Assembly: GCA_003013855.2 (NCBI GenBank)
Contig: ML058447.1
Span: 3,472,001 to 3,536,000, forward strand
Direction of reading: 5' to 3'
Origin: Liriodendron chinense
Lineage: Eukaryota; Streptophyta; Magnoliopsida; Magnoliales; Magnoliaceae
Length of the DNA: 64,000 nt
The translations under genes and the position numbers were made by a program. Below, one piece after another: positions 48,201 through 57,816 of this stretch (position 1 is its first letter; the number at the start of each line of letters is the position of its first letter). Below the pieces are notes generated by a model. The model saw nothing but the letters and a program-made list of their open reading frames with translations. It did no database searches and was not told the DNA's origin.

Positions 48201-51200
48201 TAATGTGTATTTTATCAACTCCTGAGGTTTCATTGAAAAATTCCACTGTTTTTCCCATTTTCCTCGCATTTCCAGTTATCAGCGATATTATCGGCGATAT
48301 CGATATTGTTTCGGTATCCCCGGCTAGCGAAACTTGTAGCGATACCGAAACTTCGAACACTGCATGCATCTAGGGTTAGGTCATAGCATATCCCTGCATC
48401 ACAAACAAATCCAACAAGTGCCCTTTGTCCTTTTAGAAGAACACATGCTATGTATTGCCCGGAGAACGCACAACAAAAACACTTAGCTTATGCTTCATTA
48501 ATTCTGTATCTATGCCTTGATTACAATCTTCATTAGCGTTACATGCTCAAGTCCAGGTCCCCCCATTTCCTTATGAATGCCAAACAGATTTCTTGCACTT
48601 GAATTATGAGCTCTTTTTAGCTTTATATGGAATGCTTATGACCAAATAAGTAGAAAGAAGTAACATGATGTGCCTCTAGTACTCTTACCTGTTTCCGCAA
48701 TTTAGAAGCCCTCTTGGAGATAAGTTCCACATTTCACAATTAAATAACTTGACCATTTCTTCATAAGGGAACAACACCTGAGGCATTAATAAAACCAGGA
48801 TCATGATCAGAAGATTTTTTTTTTTTTTTTTTTCATTTCTACAGAGCTAGGGAAATGGTAACCTCTTGCTTATTAGATATTTTGTTCACAAGTGAGGAGC
48901 ATGCGTAATGAGTGTTGTTCAAGTGCACACATGCCTCTACCAGCAGACACACAAGCCAATGTTGCATTTGTGAGGGACATCCAAGCCATGCATCTGGTTG
49001 GTAGCCCCACCTAGGAGATGACCTGGCCCAAAAACTAGGTCCAATTCCAAATAACTAAATCAGATCCGCCACAAGCATACAAAAGCAATGGATGGTTGCA
49101 AAAGGTTGACAATATCCATAATGTGCATGTGTGACCTGTCTGATGAGAGGGCCTTACCTGATTTTAGGCCCAGGTCATCTTCACTGGGGCCCACCCCGAT
49201 GCATCAATTGGCTGTGCAATTGCATTTCACATGTTTTGGGGCTCAGAAAAACCCTGTGTAATTGGAGACTCTACCTTATTCTTCTTAAGGCTATCACTGG
49301 TACCCCCTGCAGTAAGTTTCAGGAATTTCTTTCGACCAACCATCTTCATACCACCAATTTTTGAGATAACACTGCTGCCTTCTGCAGGAACGTCTGTGGA
49401 AGCAGTTTTTCGAGGGATTTCTGTGTACCATCCACAGCATTAGGGGACATAACAGCCAGCAAATGAAACAAAGTAAGCAAGCACTCGAATGCATCCAAGA
49501 GGACCTACTGGATTCATTGGCTATGTGATTTTTCCCCTCTGTCCCTGCAAACGGGCATTCTCTTGATGCTTTTAGCATTGATCTTTGTGATGTAGAAGCT
49601 GCAGGTTCTGGAGTGTGAAAAAGACTCTCGGATATTGTGCTTGCCTCGAACGAGATGTTGTCATTGCAAGAGCTCAAGTCAAATGTTTCATTTGTAAAAG
49701 GCAATTCCTCCCCTAGAAAATTACTGTTAGAAAATATGAAGTCCATGTTGACGTCGCTTCCATTTATCCCATAGTTCTCTGAATATAGCGACATTGGAAT
49801 ACCGGATGCACTACTACTTGCTTCGAATGCAACTCCATGTTCAGCGGTTAACCTATAAGGTGGGTCCATAGTACTTGTTACAACAGGGCATCCGCGGGCA
49901 TACATGGGAGGGCTGCTCAAGTTCTGCTTTATAGGAGCTTCATAAAATGATTCAACAGAGCTGCCTTTACCTAACTGAAAACATAAGGGGAGAGTATGAT
50001 GGTTAGAAGATACACCAGAAATTAGCTAAACTAAAACGGGTTACATGAACCAGCTTTATAGTAAGAACCTTCTTTCTCGCAGTCACAGGAGATTCCTTTG
50101 ATTGAGAACAGTTAGATATGGAACTGGGAGTCAGAGTGGTGGCCCCTCTGCTGTTGGTTTCTTCTAAATAACCAAATGAAGCGGTGTCTTCGCTTTTCGA
50201 GGTCGTTCTATTGAATTTGAAGGAAGCCCGTTTCTCTGAATGCTCTCTTCCAACCATGGAATGTTGAAATGTATCGACTGCAGTACTAGCTGTCATAGGA
50301 GGATGGATTGATATATCTTGAGGAATACTCTCTAGCAAATGCTCCCTGAGTTCGAAACCAGAGAATGGTTTCTTTGGATTCTCATTCAGTAGAACCCCCT
50401 GGTGAGCAGATTCTGTGGAGGCAGGACTCACAGACGAATTCAAGTTGCTAATGTCCAACTGCTGGCATTCTTGCTTATGGCCTTGCCTCCAATGAATTAT
50501 TTGACACTTTCCGGAACTGCAAACCAGCGGTAAGTTCAATGTACTACCGAATAAAATAGGAAGAGGTCCAAATCATACAAATTCATATTAATAACGAAAA
50601 TGAATTGAAAAACTAAAGGGGTATGGAATTCTGAGCAAGTGATTTAGATAGCACAGCTAGGCAAGCCCCCAGTCCATTACCAACTAATGGACATGAAATT
50701 TCACATGATTCAAGTGCTCATAGTAATGAAAAGGAATCATGCCTAGCTCTCTCTCGTGTGTGTGTGTGTGTGACCATAAACTGTAGGATTCATATGCCGT
50801 ATTGGTTGCAATGTTTTCTAGTTAAAGATAGCATCTTATACTGTGTGCATGGATAGTGTAGATATAAATGATGCATGCCACATTATGTTCTAGACTAGAG
50901 GATATGGCACATTAATTACATAGTTGATATGCATGCCTTCTGTGGAAGTTTTGCACTCTTGTTGTCAGTCCCGAGCCCAGATGGAGAAGGGTTTCCTCAG
51001 GCTGGCAGCCTGCGCCAAAATTTGGCCACAACTTTTTCTCGTGAACCAGACAATCTGACATTTTGGGACATTTCGAGAGGATATGGTCATTAAAATAGTG
51101 GAATGACGGAAGAGGATTCATGTAGCCAACCCATAAGGCATAGACGATGATGATATAAATTTCTTTTGAACCTCACCATCAACTATAAAACTTATATACT

Positions 51201-52276
51201 ACCCAAGCCATTGCAAGAGGATAGTTGCAATTATGCTATGTGCATGACACCAAAGCTTTTGCAGTCATCACATCTGTTTCATGTCCAACAGCAGGAAGAA
51301 ACCCCTTCTTAGTGTGAAACATCGTGCACGTCCACTACCTAGTAATGTATCTTTTTCTGCATGCTTCCTTAAGCATTTCATGTGAAGAAAGTAATGTGAC
51401 CCTTTTGCATACTTCCATACACAAAGAAAGGTAAATGGCTATGGGCATTGAACGTACATCATCCATGTGGTATTTCTTTTCATATAAATACTATGTCTGG
51501 ATATGTTAACCTAGTGTCTATCTATAACCACAGCCCTTATCTCCCGACATTGAGAAAAAGGTTGACTTGCCTCTTCTTGGAAAGTGGAATACATTCCACA
51601 TGCATACAATGCAGGAGCATTGAGTCTTTTACCCTCAATCAATCAAGGTACCCGCAGGATCATTGAAAGCTAGGGGCTTGTATCTCGGTGTTGGTATAAA
51701 AGTCACTGTCATCATGATCATCATCATCTACTACACAAATCCTGTTCCACCATCCCTTATCAAAGATGGGTCCTTGGCATGGGCCTCTGCTTGCAGTAGC
51801 CAAACATACAACGTACGCCAACCCATGAAAGTATGCTGACAACTCAGAGCAGGTCCTTGGCACCTTATTCAGAACTAAATATGATTCCCTCTCATAAATA
51901 CACCCAGAGAAAAAGGAAAATAAAAAAGAACACAGGACGTGGGAAATAACTCGAAACAGAAATTTTTAGGTGAAAAAAGAAAACCATACCAGTATCTGAC
52001 AGACTTGCATCTGGAGCAGCGAGTTGCAGCAGGGCGAAAGCATCTGGCACACTCGTGAAACCCAGTCTTCGAAGATGACACCACTGGGATAACACTAGCA
52101 GTAGCTATTGCTTCGACTCTCAGAGATTCTTCAGCTGCCAACTCAGCAAGCATGCTTATCCTAGCCTTCTTCTTTGCAGCTTCGTTCCATTTCCCAAGTA
52201 AGATGTAAGTAACCAGAGGAAGCACAACCAAGAGCAGGAACAGGACGGGTATATCAGCTTCCCTTGGCTTGAGCAT
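24273..52276 (-). CDS. UBP15: Ubiquitin-specific protease, UBP15 type (13 coding exons)
   Basis: Known: C19 cysteine protease removing ubiquitin from substrates. Arabidopsis UBP15 promotes cell proliferation and organ and seed size. Coding exons (minus strand, 5' to 3'): 52276-51990, 50516-50045, 49974-49509, 49420-49275, 48777-48689, 29959-29874, 29769-29607, 28293-28170, 26486-26329, 26209-26125, 25956-25744, 25100-25039, 24960-24273. All are bounded by GT/AG and all phases close, giving 1012 residues (Arabidopsis about 920). Domains: hydrophobic anchor ~10-28; MYND zinc finger C76-C113; low-complexity linker; UBP core from ~458 with Cys box NCGNSCYANAVLQ (C488), QEDAHEFLR, paired-Cys zinc ribbon (VKCLRC, YRCGRC) and His box with H744 and D760/D761; Ser-rich tail 784-1012. 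The start is the first in-frame ATG and matches the family's MLxPRxADIP opening. The frame extends upstream only by non-ATG codons to a TGA. Odd: intron 5 is 18.7 kb and splits the Cys box. Confidence 0.92.
24961..25743 (-). other. UBP15: UBP15 introns 11 and 12
   Basis: Intron 12 (24961-25038) and intron 11 (25101-25743) flank the 62-nt exon 12. No repeat or gene recognised inside them. Confidence 0.7.
26487..28169 (-). mobile_element. UBP15 intron 8 with L1-type LINE remnant
   Basis: About 26600-27560 on the minus strand has broken frames reminiscent of the zf-RVT C-terminal part of plant L1 reverse transcriptases: a VWKSVVSHRVQVFARIAMEK-like block, then a Cys-rich segment in another frame, ending near an (AAT)n run at 26571-26592. 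Many stops and shifts, clearly dead. The family call rests on pattern only. Confidence 0.45.
28605..29027. mobile_element. Palindromic MITE, GAGCTTTGC family, in UBP15 intron 7
   Basis: The left end GAGCTTTGCTAAGCCCACAT continues into GCATGTGCAATAAAGCT. The right end CACGTGCACTTAGCAGAGCTC is its reverse complement. The interior has GATCCAATCCATCCATCAGA and its mirror GATGGAGGTACTGGATCTCA. Worn relatives lie near 32.1-32.5 kb and 32.85-33.2 kb. Confidence 0.6.
30971..31970. mobile_element. Non-autonomous hAT-like element A, TSD AATGGCCT
   Basis: Body 30979-31962 starts CAGTGTTCGAAATATCGG and ends TATTTAAAACATTG, an imperfect terminal inverted repeat. AATGGCCT occurs on both sides (30971-30978, 31963-31970). 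An 8-bp duplication with CAGTG-type ends fits the hAT superfamily. The interior is AT-rich, with GATATATC-type words and no transposase frame. Confidence 0.75.
33312..33584 (+). repeat. 5' LTR of the Ty1/copia element (approximate)
   Basis: Shares AAAGTCAATACAATACACAC, AATAAAGGGGTGTGT and CTTTCTTTCTCTTTCTATCC with 39653-39925, and is followed by TGGTATTAGAGCAAGG, an initiator-Met primer-binding site. The left boundary is inferred. Confidence 0.7.
34883..35935 (+). mobile_element. LTR-like block inside the copia element
   Basis: Begins TGTCACACCC and separates gag from the rest. It contains TTTATTTGTTTTAGGCGT, CACTTTAGTGCAC, a TATAAAAG box and AAACCCTATTTTCATTATT, all with counterparts in the gypsy LTR at 40832. 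It looks like a solo LTR (with or without some leader) of a related family. Neither the right end nor the target duplication could be fixed. Confidence 0.45.
38193..38362. mobile_element. 156-bp GC-rich insertion in the copia reverse transcriptase
   Basis: ACATTCT at 38193-38199 and again at 38356-38362 flanks 156 bp (38200-38355) rich in CCCCAC and CGGGCC words. Removing it with one repeat rejoins the normal copia codons (FKTF followed by KLN). No inverted ends or pol III boxes recognised. Confidence 0.65.
39653..39925 (+). repeat. 3' LTR of the Ty1/copia element (approximate)
   Basis: Follows the purine-rich ACTTGAGTGGAG and aligns with the 5' LTR to CTATTAAACTCCACT. Confidence 0.7.
39926..40826. 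other. Intron sequence between the copia and gypsy elements
   Basis: No gene. A CTTTT-rich tract lies near 40105-40145. CATCCATCGAATAGGTCCCAC-type words suggest a worn MITE. Confidence 0.4.
40832..41690 (+). repeat. 5' LTR of the gypsy element
   Basis: 859 bp, starting TGATGCGAACATCAG and ending CCCTACATCA. Ends and length agree with the 3' copy. Confidence 0.9.
46678..48401 (+). repeat. 3' LTR of the gypsy element, interrupted by an hAT-like element
   Basis: LTR sequence occupies 46678-47513 and 48371-48401, ending CCCTGCATCA. The gap is filled by the element at 47514-48362. Joining the two parts gives the length of the 5' LTR within a few bases. Confidence 0.88.
47506..48370. mobile_element. 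Non-autonomous hAT-like element B, TSD CATGCATC
   Basis: Body 47514-48362 starts CAGTGTTTGCATTATC and ends ACTTCGAACACTG. CATGCATC is present at 47506-47513 and 48363-48370. The interior is crowded with CGATATTATCG-type words and has no transposase. Same end type and interior style as element A. It must be younger than the gypsy insertion it sits in. Confidence 0.85.
48778..49274 (-). other. UBP15: UBP15 intron 4
   Basis: 497 bp with GTAGAG donor and CCTCAG acceptor. Contains T-rich and MITE-like words but nothing assignable. Confidence 0.75.
49421..49508 (-). other. UBP15: UBP15 intron 3 (88 nt)
   Basis: Donor GTAGGT and acceptor ACACAG, with a CTAAT branch-like site in between. Removing it restores one open frame across 612 coding bases. 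Left in, it creates a false frame. Confidence 0.8.
50517..51989 (-). other. UBP15: UBP15 intron 1 of the coding region
   Basis: Splits the MYND finger between TAC-TG and T-TCC-GGA. Contains a (GT)n run near 50757-50772 and a LINE 3' tail at about 50935-51150. Confidence 0.8.
50935..51150 (+). mobile_element. 3' end of a non-LTR retrotransposon
   Basis: CCCGAGCCCAGATGGAGAAG, GTGGAATGACGGAAGAGGAT and TCATGTAGCCAACCC, followed by GATGATGATA, match the style of plant LINE 3' tails (ATTCATGTAGCCGACCCC plus a simple trinucleotide). A second copy is at 53600. Confidence 0.5.
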
Positions 52277-53343
52277 GTCCCCTCCAACATACTCATGTCC
52301 AGTCCCCACCCAATGCTTCTCGGAAAGGAAATCCCACCAAGCTCAAGAAATCAAGGTTTCCCCCTTCATTTTCACATGAAATGATAGGAGAAGAAACATC
52401 AAAGATTGCATCTTCATTTCTTGGGAAGCAAGAAAGAAAATTAGTCAGAGTTTTGAGATCTTCGTAGCAGCTTACATAAAGATTTAAAAAAAAAAAAAAA
52501 AAAATCTATCAGCATTCCCTAGACATCAAGGAAAAATAAAAAATAAAGAAAGAACCATAAATCATGTACAAAGCAGGAAGATATTGTTCTCTTTCTGATG
52601 CTTAACAAGTTTTGAGATTTTAATTGCACTTTACCTTAAATAATAAAGATTCAAGAAAAATCAGCTTCACTGAGGCCTCCATTCACATCCAAGGGTCAAT
52701 AAATGGCAATTGAAAACATCGCTTTCTCTGTGAAAGCAAGACCTGTAAAAAAGAAGGAAACTGCACAGAGCTCAAACAGGGAGTTCAATGATTTTACTAG
52801 CAGAATTACCTGAAATAACTTTGGTTCAGGAAAACCCAACTCCATCAAGGAAGCCATTCAGTGAAAAAGAAAAACAGACAAGGACCATGAAAAGTGCATC
52901 CTTGATTGTAAGAGAAAGAAGCATGAAATAACCCATATAAAATCCGCAATTAGAACAGATTCCTAAGTGATAAATTAGTTGTACACTTTAAATAGGCAAT
53001 ATTCAGAGGTCTGGCTTAATACGGTCCTTCAGAAATCTACACAAAAAAATTAAAATTGGACAAAAAAATATATTAAAAGTTACCATCTCTTTTTTTCTTG
53101 GAGGGCAATTATGAAAACAATAAAATAGAAATGAGACAGAACCCAAATGAAAGAAAGGACAGTAAAAGAAGCTAATGTAAGCCACAATTATGAAGAGCTT
53201 CCTAATTATAGAACTGTTAAAATCTCACAGGCTTAAGCATAAAATTGCAAATATACAAAAGAAAAACCACTTACATAAAAGCTTCTTACACAATCCATCT
53301 AAGAAGAACATGAGAACAGACCTGGCTCTTTGCGAGCAGCATA

Positions 53344-56215
53344 GAATCCAGCATTTGTGAAGTTCAAGAAAGAAGATGGAAAGAAGAGGGAGGAGCTAAG
53401 AATAGGGATCCTAGTAAACCAAACTTCAAAAATCCAATTCAGAGAAACCTACATGAAGACACTTCTTTTTTTCCTTTTTCTCCTTTTTCTTTCCTCTTTT
53501 AAGGTTGATGATCAAAAACTCATTGATTGGAATCAACCTACGTACTAGACTATTAGATAGCGCTAGATTTTAATCAACTTATGTAATAGTCTCTTACATT
53601 ATGCCTTTGGGAGTTTTGTTCTCTCATTGCTGGTCCCAAGCCTAGATAAAGAAGGGTTGCATCAGGTTGGCAGCCAGCATCAAACTTTTGCCATAACTTC
53701 CATCATGAATCCAAGCAATATGACATTCCAAAGAGGTAGTAAGAAAAGACTTGACAACCTATGGTCTAACTGAAGGTCTAGCCCTAGATACAGTGGAATG
53801 ACGGAACAGAATTCATGTAGCCAGCCCCAAATTGGGATAAGCTATGATGATGATGATGATGATGATGATGATGCCAGGCCCCAAATTGGGATAAGCTATG
53901 GTGGTGGTGGTGGTGGTGGTGGCGGCGGCAGCGGTGGTTTAACAAAAACACTTACTTTTACATTTACATAGAAAAAATCAAAATCAAGGTTGCTTTTCTT
54001 CAACAAGCCCCAAATAAAATCCCAGTATTTATATAGCAGTATTCCAATAAACTAAAAACTTGTGAAAGAGGAGAAAGATAGCTTTTGAACCCTGAGCCAC
54101 ATAAAAAACTCATTTCAGAATATAAGACTTCAGAGAAAATTCATTTCACCAAGCTGCTTCTTTTTACATTACGCAGGACAGAAAATTAAAAAAAGGCCTA
54201 CTTCCAAAAAGAACTGATCACCTACAGCCAGGTCTTTCCCACCAACATCTCACATGTGTAAGACATCTGAGCTGAAGGTGGGCCTATCACAAAGATCCCC
54301 ATCTCAAAAATCAGGCCAACCCAATCATCGGGTGGTTCACACATGTAGGTTGAGTGACTCCCTCTGCCATCATTGATTTCAACAGCACGTGATGACTGGA
54401 CTGGCTTGATTTCTGCACCAGATTATCTTCACGGTTGGGTCCATTTCATGGATCGGATGTCCTGCACAAGTGACACATTGTCAAGGAAAGAGGAGTTGCA
54501 TCTAGGGTAGCATGCAACTGGCCCTGGGAGATCGATTCTCATTTCAAAACGAAAAAAGAAAAAGAAAAAAAAATCAAATCCCATATTTTCACAATAAGGT
54601 TTCAAGAAAAACTGAAGGAAACTGAAGAAAGATGTTAGCTTTCTAACCTTGGGGAAGAAACCTTACAAAGCCCAACATCAAAATCCAAGATTTCAAGAAA
54701 CCCAAGTTCACCAAACTTCTTCTTTGACACTACCACCGAGGAAGAAAACAAAATGCCTATTTATCCACCAAAACCCAAGAGAAATCCAGCATTTTCAGAA
54801 CACGGTTTCAGGAAAAGGTCATGAAAACCAGAGAAAGGTGTTAGTTTTTTATTCTTTTTCTTTTTTACCTTGAATGAAGAACCCTACAAAACCCAACTTC
54901 CTAATTCCAAGATCTCAAGAAGGCCTCCACCATCAAACTCCTCCTTTTACAGATTACTGTTTTTTCAATAATACCTAAATGAAGCCCAGTATTGCCACAG
55001 TAAGATTCTAAAAAGGGATAGCTTTTTTATCTTGAAAGATGCTAAAGGAGAAACCCACAAACTCAACTTCCAAAAACCAACATTTCAGAACCCACTTCAC
55101 CAAACCTCTTCTTTTGCCATTTTAAGGGGGGGGGGAAGTAAAAGCCAAAGGTCTATTTTTCAACAAAATCCAAATAAAATCCAGCATTTTCACTCTAAGA
55201 TTCCAAGAGGAATGGGGTTTGGTTTCTCGCATTGAATGGAAAAACAAATACTCACAAAACCCAACTTCCAGAAGACAAAATTTCAAAGATACCCCACTTC
55301 ACCAAACTTCTTCTACAATTTCACTGTGAAAGAAATTCAAAACAAATGCCCATTTTTCCAACAAAATCCAATCCTTCTTGCCTTAACGAAGAAAGAAACG
55401 ATGCGCAATACCCACCAACAAATCAAGATATTAAAGAAAACCCATTCCACCAAGCTGCTCGTTTCGAAATATCACAGGGGAAAAAAATCAAAACCAAAGC
55501 AAAGGCCTACTCTTTCTTCTTTTTTTAACTCTTTGGTATGAAATCCTGCATTTTCACTGCAAGATTTCAAAAAAATAATACTTTGAGAAAACCCATTTCG
55601 CCATTCTTGTATGGTTCTACAATTTCAGAAGCAGAAGAATCAAACAGATGCCTAATAATTCTTTCATCAAAACCCAAATGAAAATCCAGCAACTCCAATG
55701 TAAGATCCAACAAAGGGCTAGCTCTCTTATCTTGTAAGGAATAAGATAATATTCACAAAAACTAACTCCAAGAAATCAAGATTTCAACCCAAAAAAAAAA
55801 AGGGCGTATTTTTTAAATAAAATCCAGCATTTTCACCATAAGATTCAGAGAGGAAAAAGTAACTAGAAAGGGATAATGCCCTCAAAACCCAATTCAAGAT
55901 ATCAAGATTGCAACAAAACCCACTTCACTATGCTTCCCGTTTTGCAATTTCAGGAGAGTTCCAAGAAAATCCAGTATTTCAAATGTAAAGATTTCCAAAG
56001 AAGAAAGGGGTGAAGTCTTCTCACCTTGTATGATGCCATTGAAAAATCCCGAGTCAAAGAAAACCCACTTGACAAAGACGCTCTTTCTTCTTTTTTTTCT
56101 TTCTTTTCTGCAATTGCACTGATTCGGGGCGAGAAAAATCAAAACGAGGGCATCATTTTTTTTTTTTTTCAACGAAGCCCCGATGAAATCCAGCGCTACT
56201 GAATGTACGATTGAA
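53344..56215. repeat. Degenerate tandem array, 140-215 bp unit, in the UBP15 leader region
   Basis: The anchor AAATCCAGCATTTTCA recurs in worn form near 53344, 54016, 54781, 54981, 55176, 55540, 55681, 55820, 55968 and 56185. Between anchors the same order repeats: an AAGATTTCAAGA block, CAAAACCCAACTTCC, ACCCACTTCACCAAACTTCT, a TTTTGCAATTTCA block, then CCTATTTTTCAACAAAATCC. A partly worn unit near 55366 fits the spacing. The outermost right unit overlaps the inferred first leader exon. Confidence 0.7.
53600..53935 (+). mobile_element. 3' end of a non-LTR retrotransposon with duplicated tail
   Basis: Close relative of 50935-51150 (CAGTGGAATGACGGAACAGA, TTCATGTAGCCAGCCCC, AAATTGGGATAAGCTATG), ending in (ATG)n at 53846-53872. 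The last ~25 bp (CCCCAAATTGGGATAAGCTA) is then repeated and ends in (GGT)n at about 53900-53922. Confidence 0.55.
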
Positions 56216-56424
56216 AGAGGAATAATGAAAACAGCAGAAGGTCGTTGCCTCTCTCTATCTCAGAAGAAATGTGGAAATCTGATTGAGATGGCTTTGATTC
56301 CTCAGCTACTGCTGTTGGTGGTGCTGCTGCTCTCTGTAGAGTAGGAAAATAGTTGTGCAGCATGTGCTGTAGATTCTGCCCGTTACAACATAGAAAAAGA
56401 AAGCTCCCGGACCAAAAAAATAAA

Positions 56425-56438
56425 AATATATATATATA
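56425..56438 (-). promoter_or_regulatory. UBP15: Candidate TATA box of UBP15
   Basis: The minus strand reads CTATATATATATATTTTTA here, just outside the CT-rich leader-like stretch. It predicts transcription start near 56400. Confidence 0.45.
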
Positions 56439-57335
56439 GCCCTTTCACGTCCGAAGACCCATGGGTCAATTGACCACAGGCGATTCCAAGCGGCGGTTAG
56501 GTTAAGTGGGTCTCGCTAGGCTACGGTCAAATAAGTAGCCCACTTAGCGTAAGAGGTTGGGCTCCAGTTTAGGACCAGCCCTACCTGACCCAACCCTGCC
56601 CATTCACTTAATCAGTGGGCTGGGCCAAAATACCAGACCCACCCTGTAACCCGAAACAAAAATATCCTAATATATACCTTTAATTGCTCTTCCACAGATG
56701 AAATATATGTGCCACTAGATAGTCACTCCCAGTAAAAAATGCATGGGGCTTGACCAAACCTATTGGTAACCACAATTAGTTAGAATTAAGGCCAGGACAA
56801 TAGTAGTGGCGATGTTCGTGGTGTGGATGGCTTGATGGATGGACAGAATGGCCTAAAATCAATCTGGTGAGCTGCAATTATAGGAAACAGTGGAGAACTA
56901 CCCCAAAACTTCCACATTGAGTTGGGGCTCACATGATGGTTGGATCGACCGTTTTTTTTGGAAGTGTCCAAATTTTATGCTAAAAAGGCTTTTATGCATT
57001 CAAATTTTCTAAACATAATGCAACATAAATAAAATAAATTAAAAATTAAAAATTGAAATTTTAGATTTTACCATCCTAAGGATATTCGCTCAGTATTCTC
57101 AAATTTCCAAAGGAGAAAAAGGTCTACAGTTCATGGTTAGAATTTGCCTTATCAAAGTCTAATTAATGAATTGTAATTTTTGTCTTTGTTGATTTTTCAA
57201 CTCAATGAGTCTCTCTCTAATCTATCTCAGGATGAAAGAAATGTAAGAGCTTAATACTACAACCCTTGAAGTAAGGCTAAGAGGATGCAAAAGCTATCGA
57301 ATTAGCTGACAGCTCTTAAATAGTTAAAAATGAAA

Positions 57336-57396
<61 letters not shown>

Positions 57397-57730
57397 CCAT
57401 ATTTCAACAAGCAAGTCTCCATAAATCAAAGGTTGGAATTGTTGAGTGAACTTGTGCTTATAAATTACTAAGAGTACAAGTAATTCAAATTAAATTGTTC
57501 AAATTTGAGCCCCAGTTTAGATGTATCATGACCCAGTGGTTAAGCTTATTTGGTTACATGACTATAGCCTATTTGATTACCTTAGTGTTGGATTGGCAGA
57601 CAGTTATTAGGATAGATAAAAATCAAAAATATTTATTTGCCTATTTTAACAAGCAAGTGTTAGGAACGTTGAATGAACTAAAACATGAGAAAGCTAACTA
57701 GTCGTTTTAGCTCTCTGAGTAAAGAGTAGA
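56439..57730. other. Intergenic, nothing recognised
   Basis: Upstream of UBP15. Contains a (TA)n microsatellite at about 57338-57392 and, near 57400-57700, worn pieces like the GATACTCTGG MITE interior (ATTTCAACAAGCAAGT, seen twice). Confidence 0.45.
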
Positions 57731-57816
57731 AAAACCGTGATGTTTATTTGTCATTTAACCTGTTCATAAGATCACAAAGACATGGATGAAGGGAAAAAAA
57801 AAAAAAAAAACATCAG

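Larger units (their letters stand above)
40827..48406 (+). mobile_element. Decayed Ty3/gypsy chromovirus, TSD CAAAC
   Basis: The element runs 40832-48401, flanked by CAAAC at 40827-40831 and 48402-48406. Order: LTR; primer-binding site TGGTATCAGAG (41694); gag from ~42052 with zinc knuckle CYRCGGMGHITAEC (~42960-43005); protease DSGS site (~43270); reverse transcriptase (~43900-44400) with YFDDILIYS; RNase H (~44760-45000); integrase (~45300-46000); C-terminal chromodomain (~46470-46630); LTR. Reverse transcriptase before integrase is the gypsy order, and the chromodomain marks a chromovirus. In-frame stops (for example ~42487, ~43392, ~44206 and ~44404) and shifts make it inactive. It is antisense to UBP15. 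Confidence 0.9.
29960..48688 (-). other. UBP15: UBP15 intron 5 (18.7 kb), transposon nest
   Basis: The donor follows AAC-AG of the exon encoding NCGN. The acceptor precedes T-TGC-TAC, so the Ser before the catalytic Cys is split by this intron. It contains, by coordinate: an hAT-like element, a Ty1/copia element with a nested LTR-like block and a 156-bp insertion, and a Ty3/gypsy element with a nested hAT-like element. Both LTR elements run antisense to the host gene. Confidence 0.85.
52277..56420 (-). other. UBP15: UBP15 5' leader region with probable leader intron(s)
   Basis: From the ATG at 52276 back to a TATA box near 56430. The stretch 56110-56400 reads like a plant 5' leader on the minus strand (CT- and CAGCAGCAC-rich). 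Because an unspliced leader of 4 kb is unlikely, one or more leader introns are inferred. Leader splice sites were not resolved. Confidence 0.5.

Noticed and set aside
40832..48401. Intact retrotransposon still able to move
   Set aside because: Several in-frame stops and frame changes interrupt gag and pol, and the 3' LTR is broken by another element.
49294..49920. Apparent frameshift in a UBP15 exon
   Set aside because: An 88-nt GT-AG intron (49421-49508) with a branch-like CTAAT restores the frame exactly, so the frame change is splicing and not a mutation.
52277..52309. Longer UBP15 N-terminus starting at 52309
   Set aside because: The codon there is GTG, and the frame reaches TGA upstream without any ATG. 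The ATG at 52276 matches the family's usual start.
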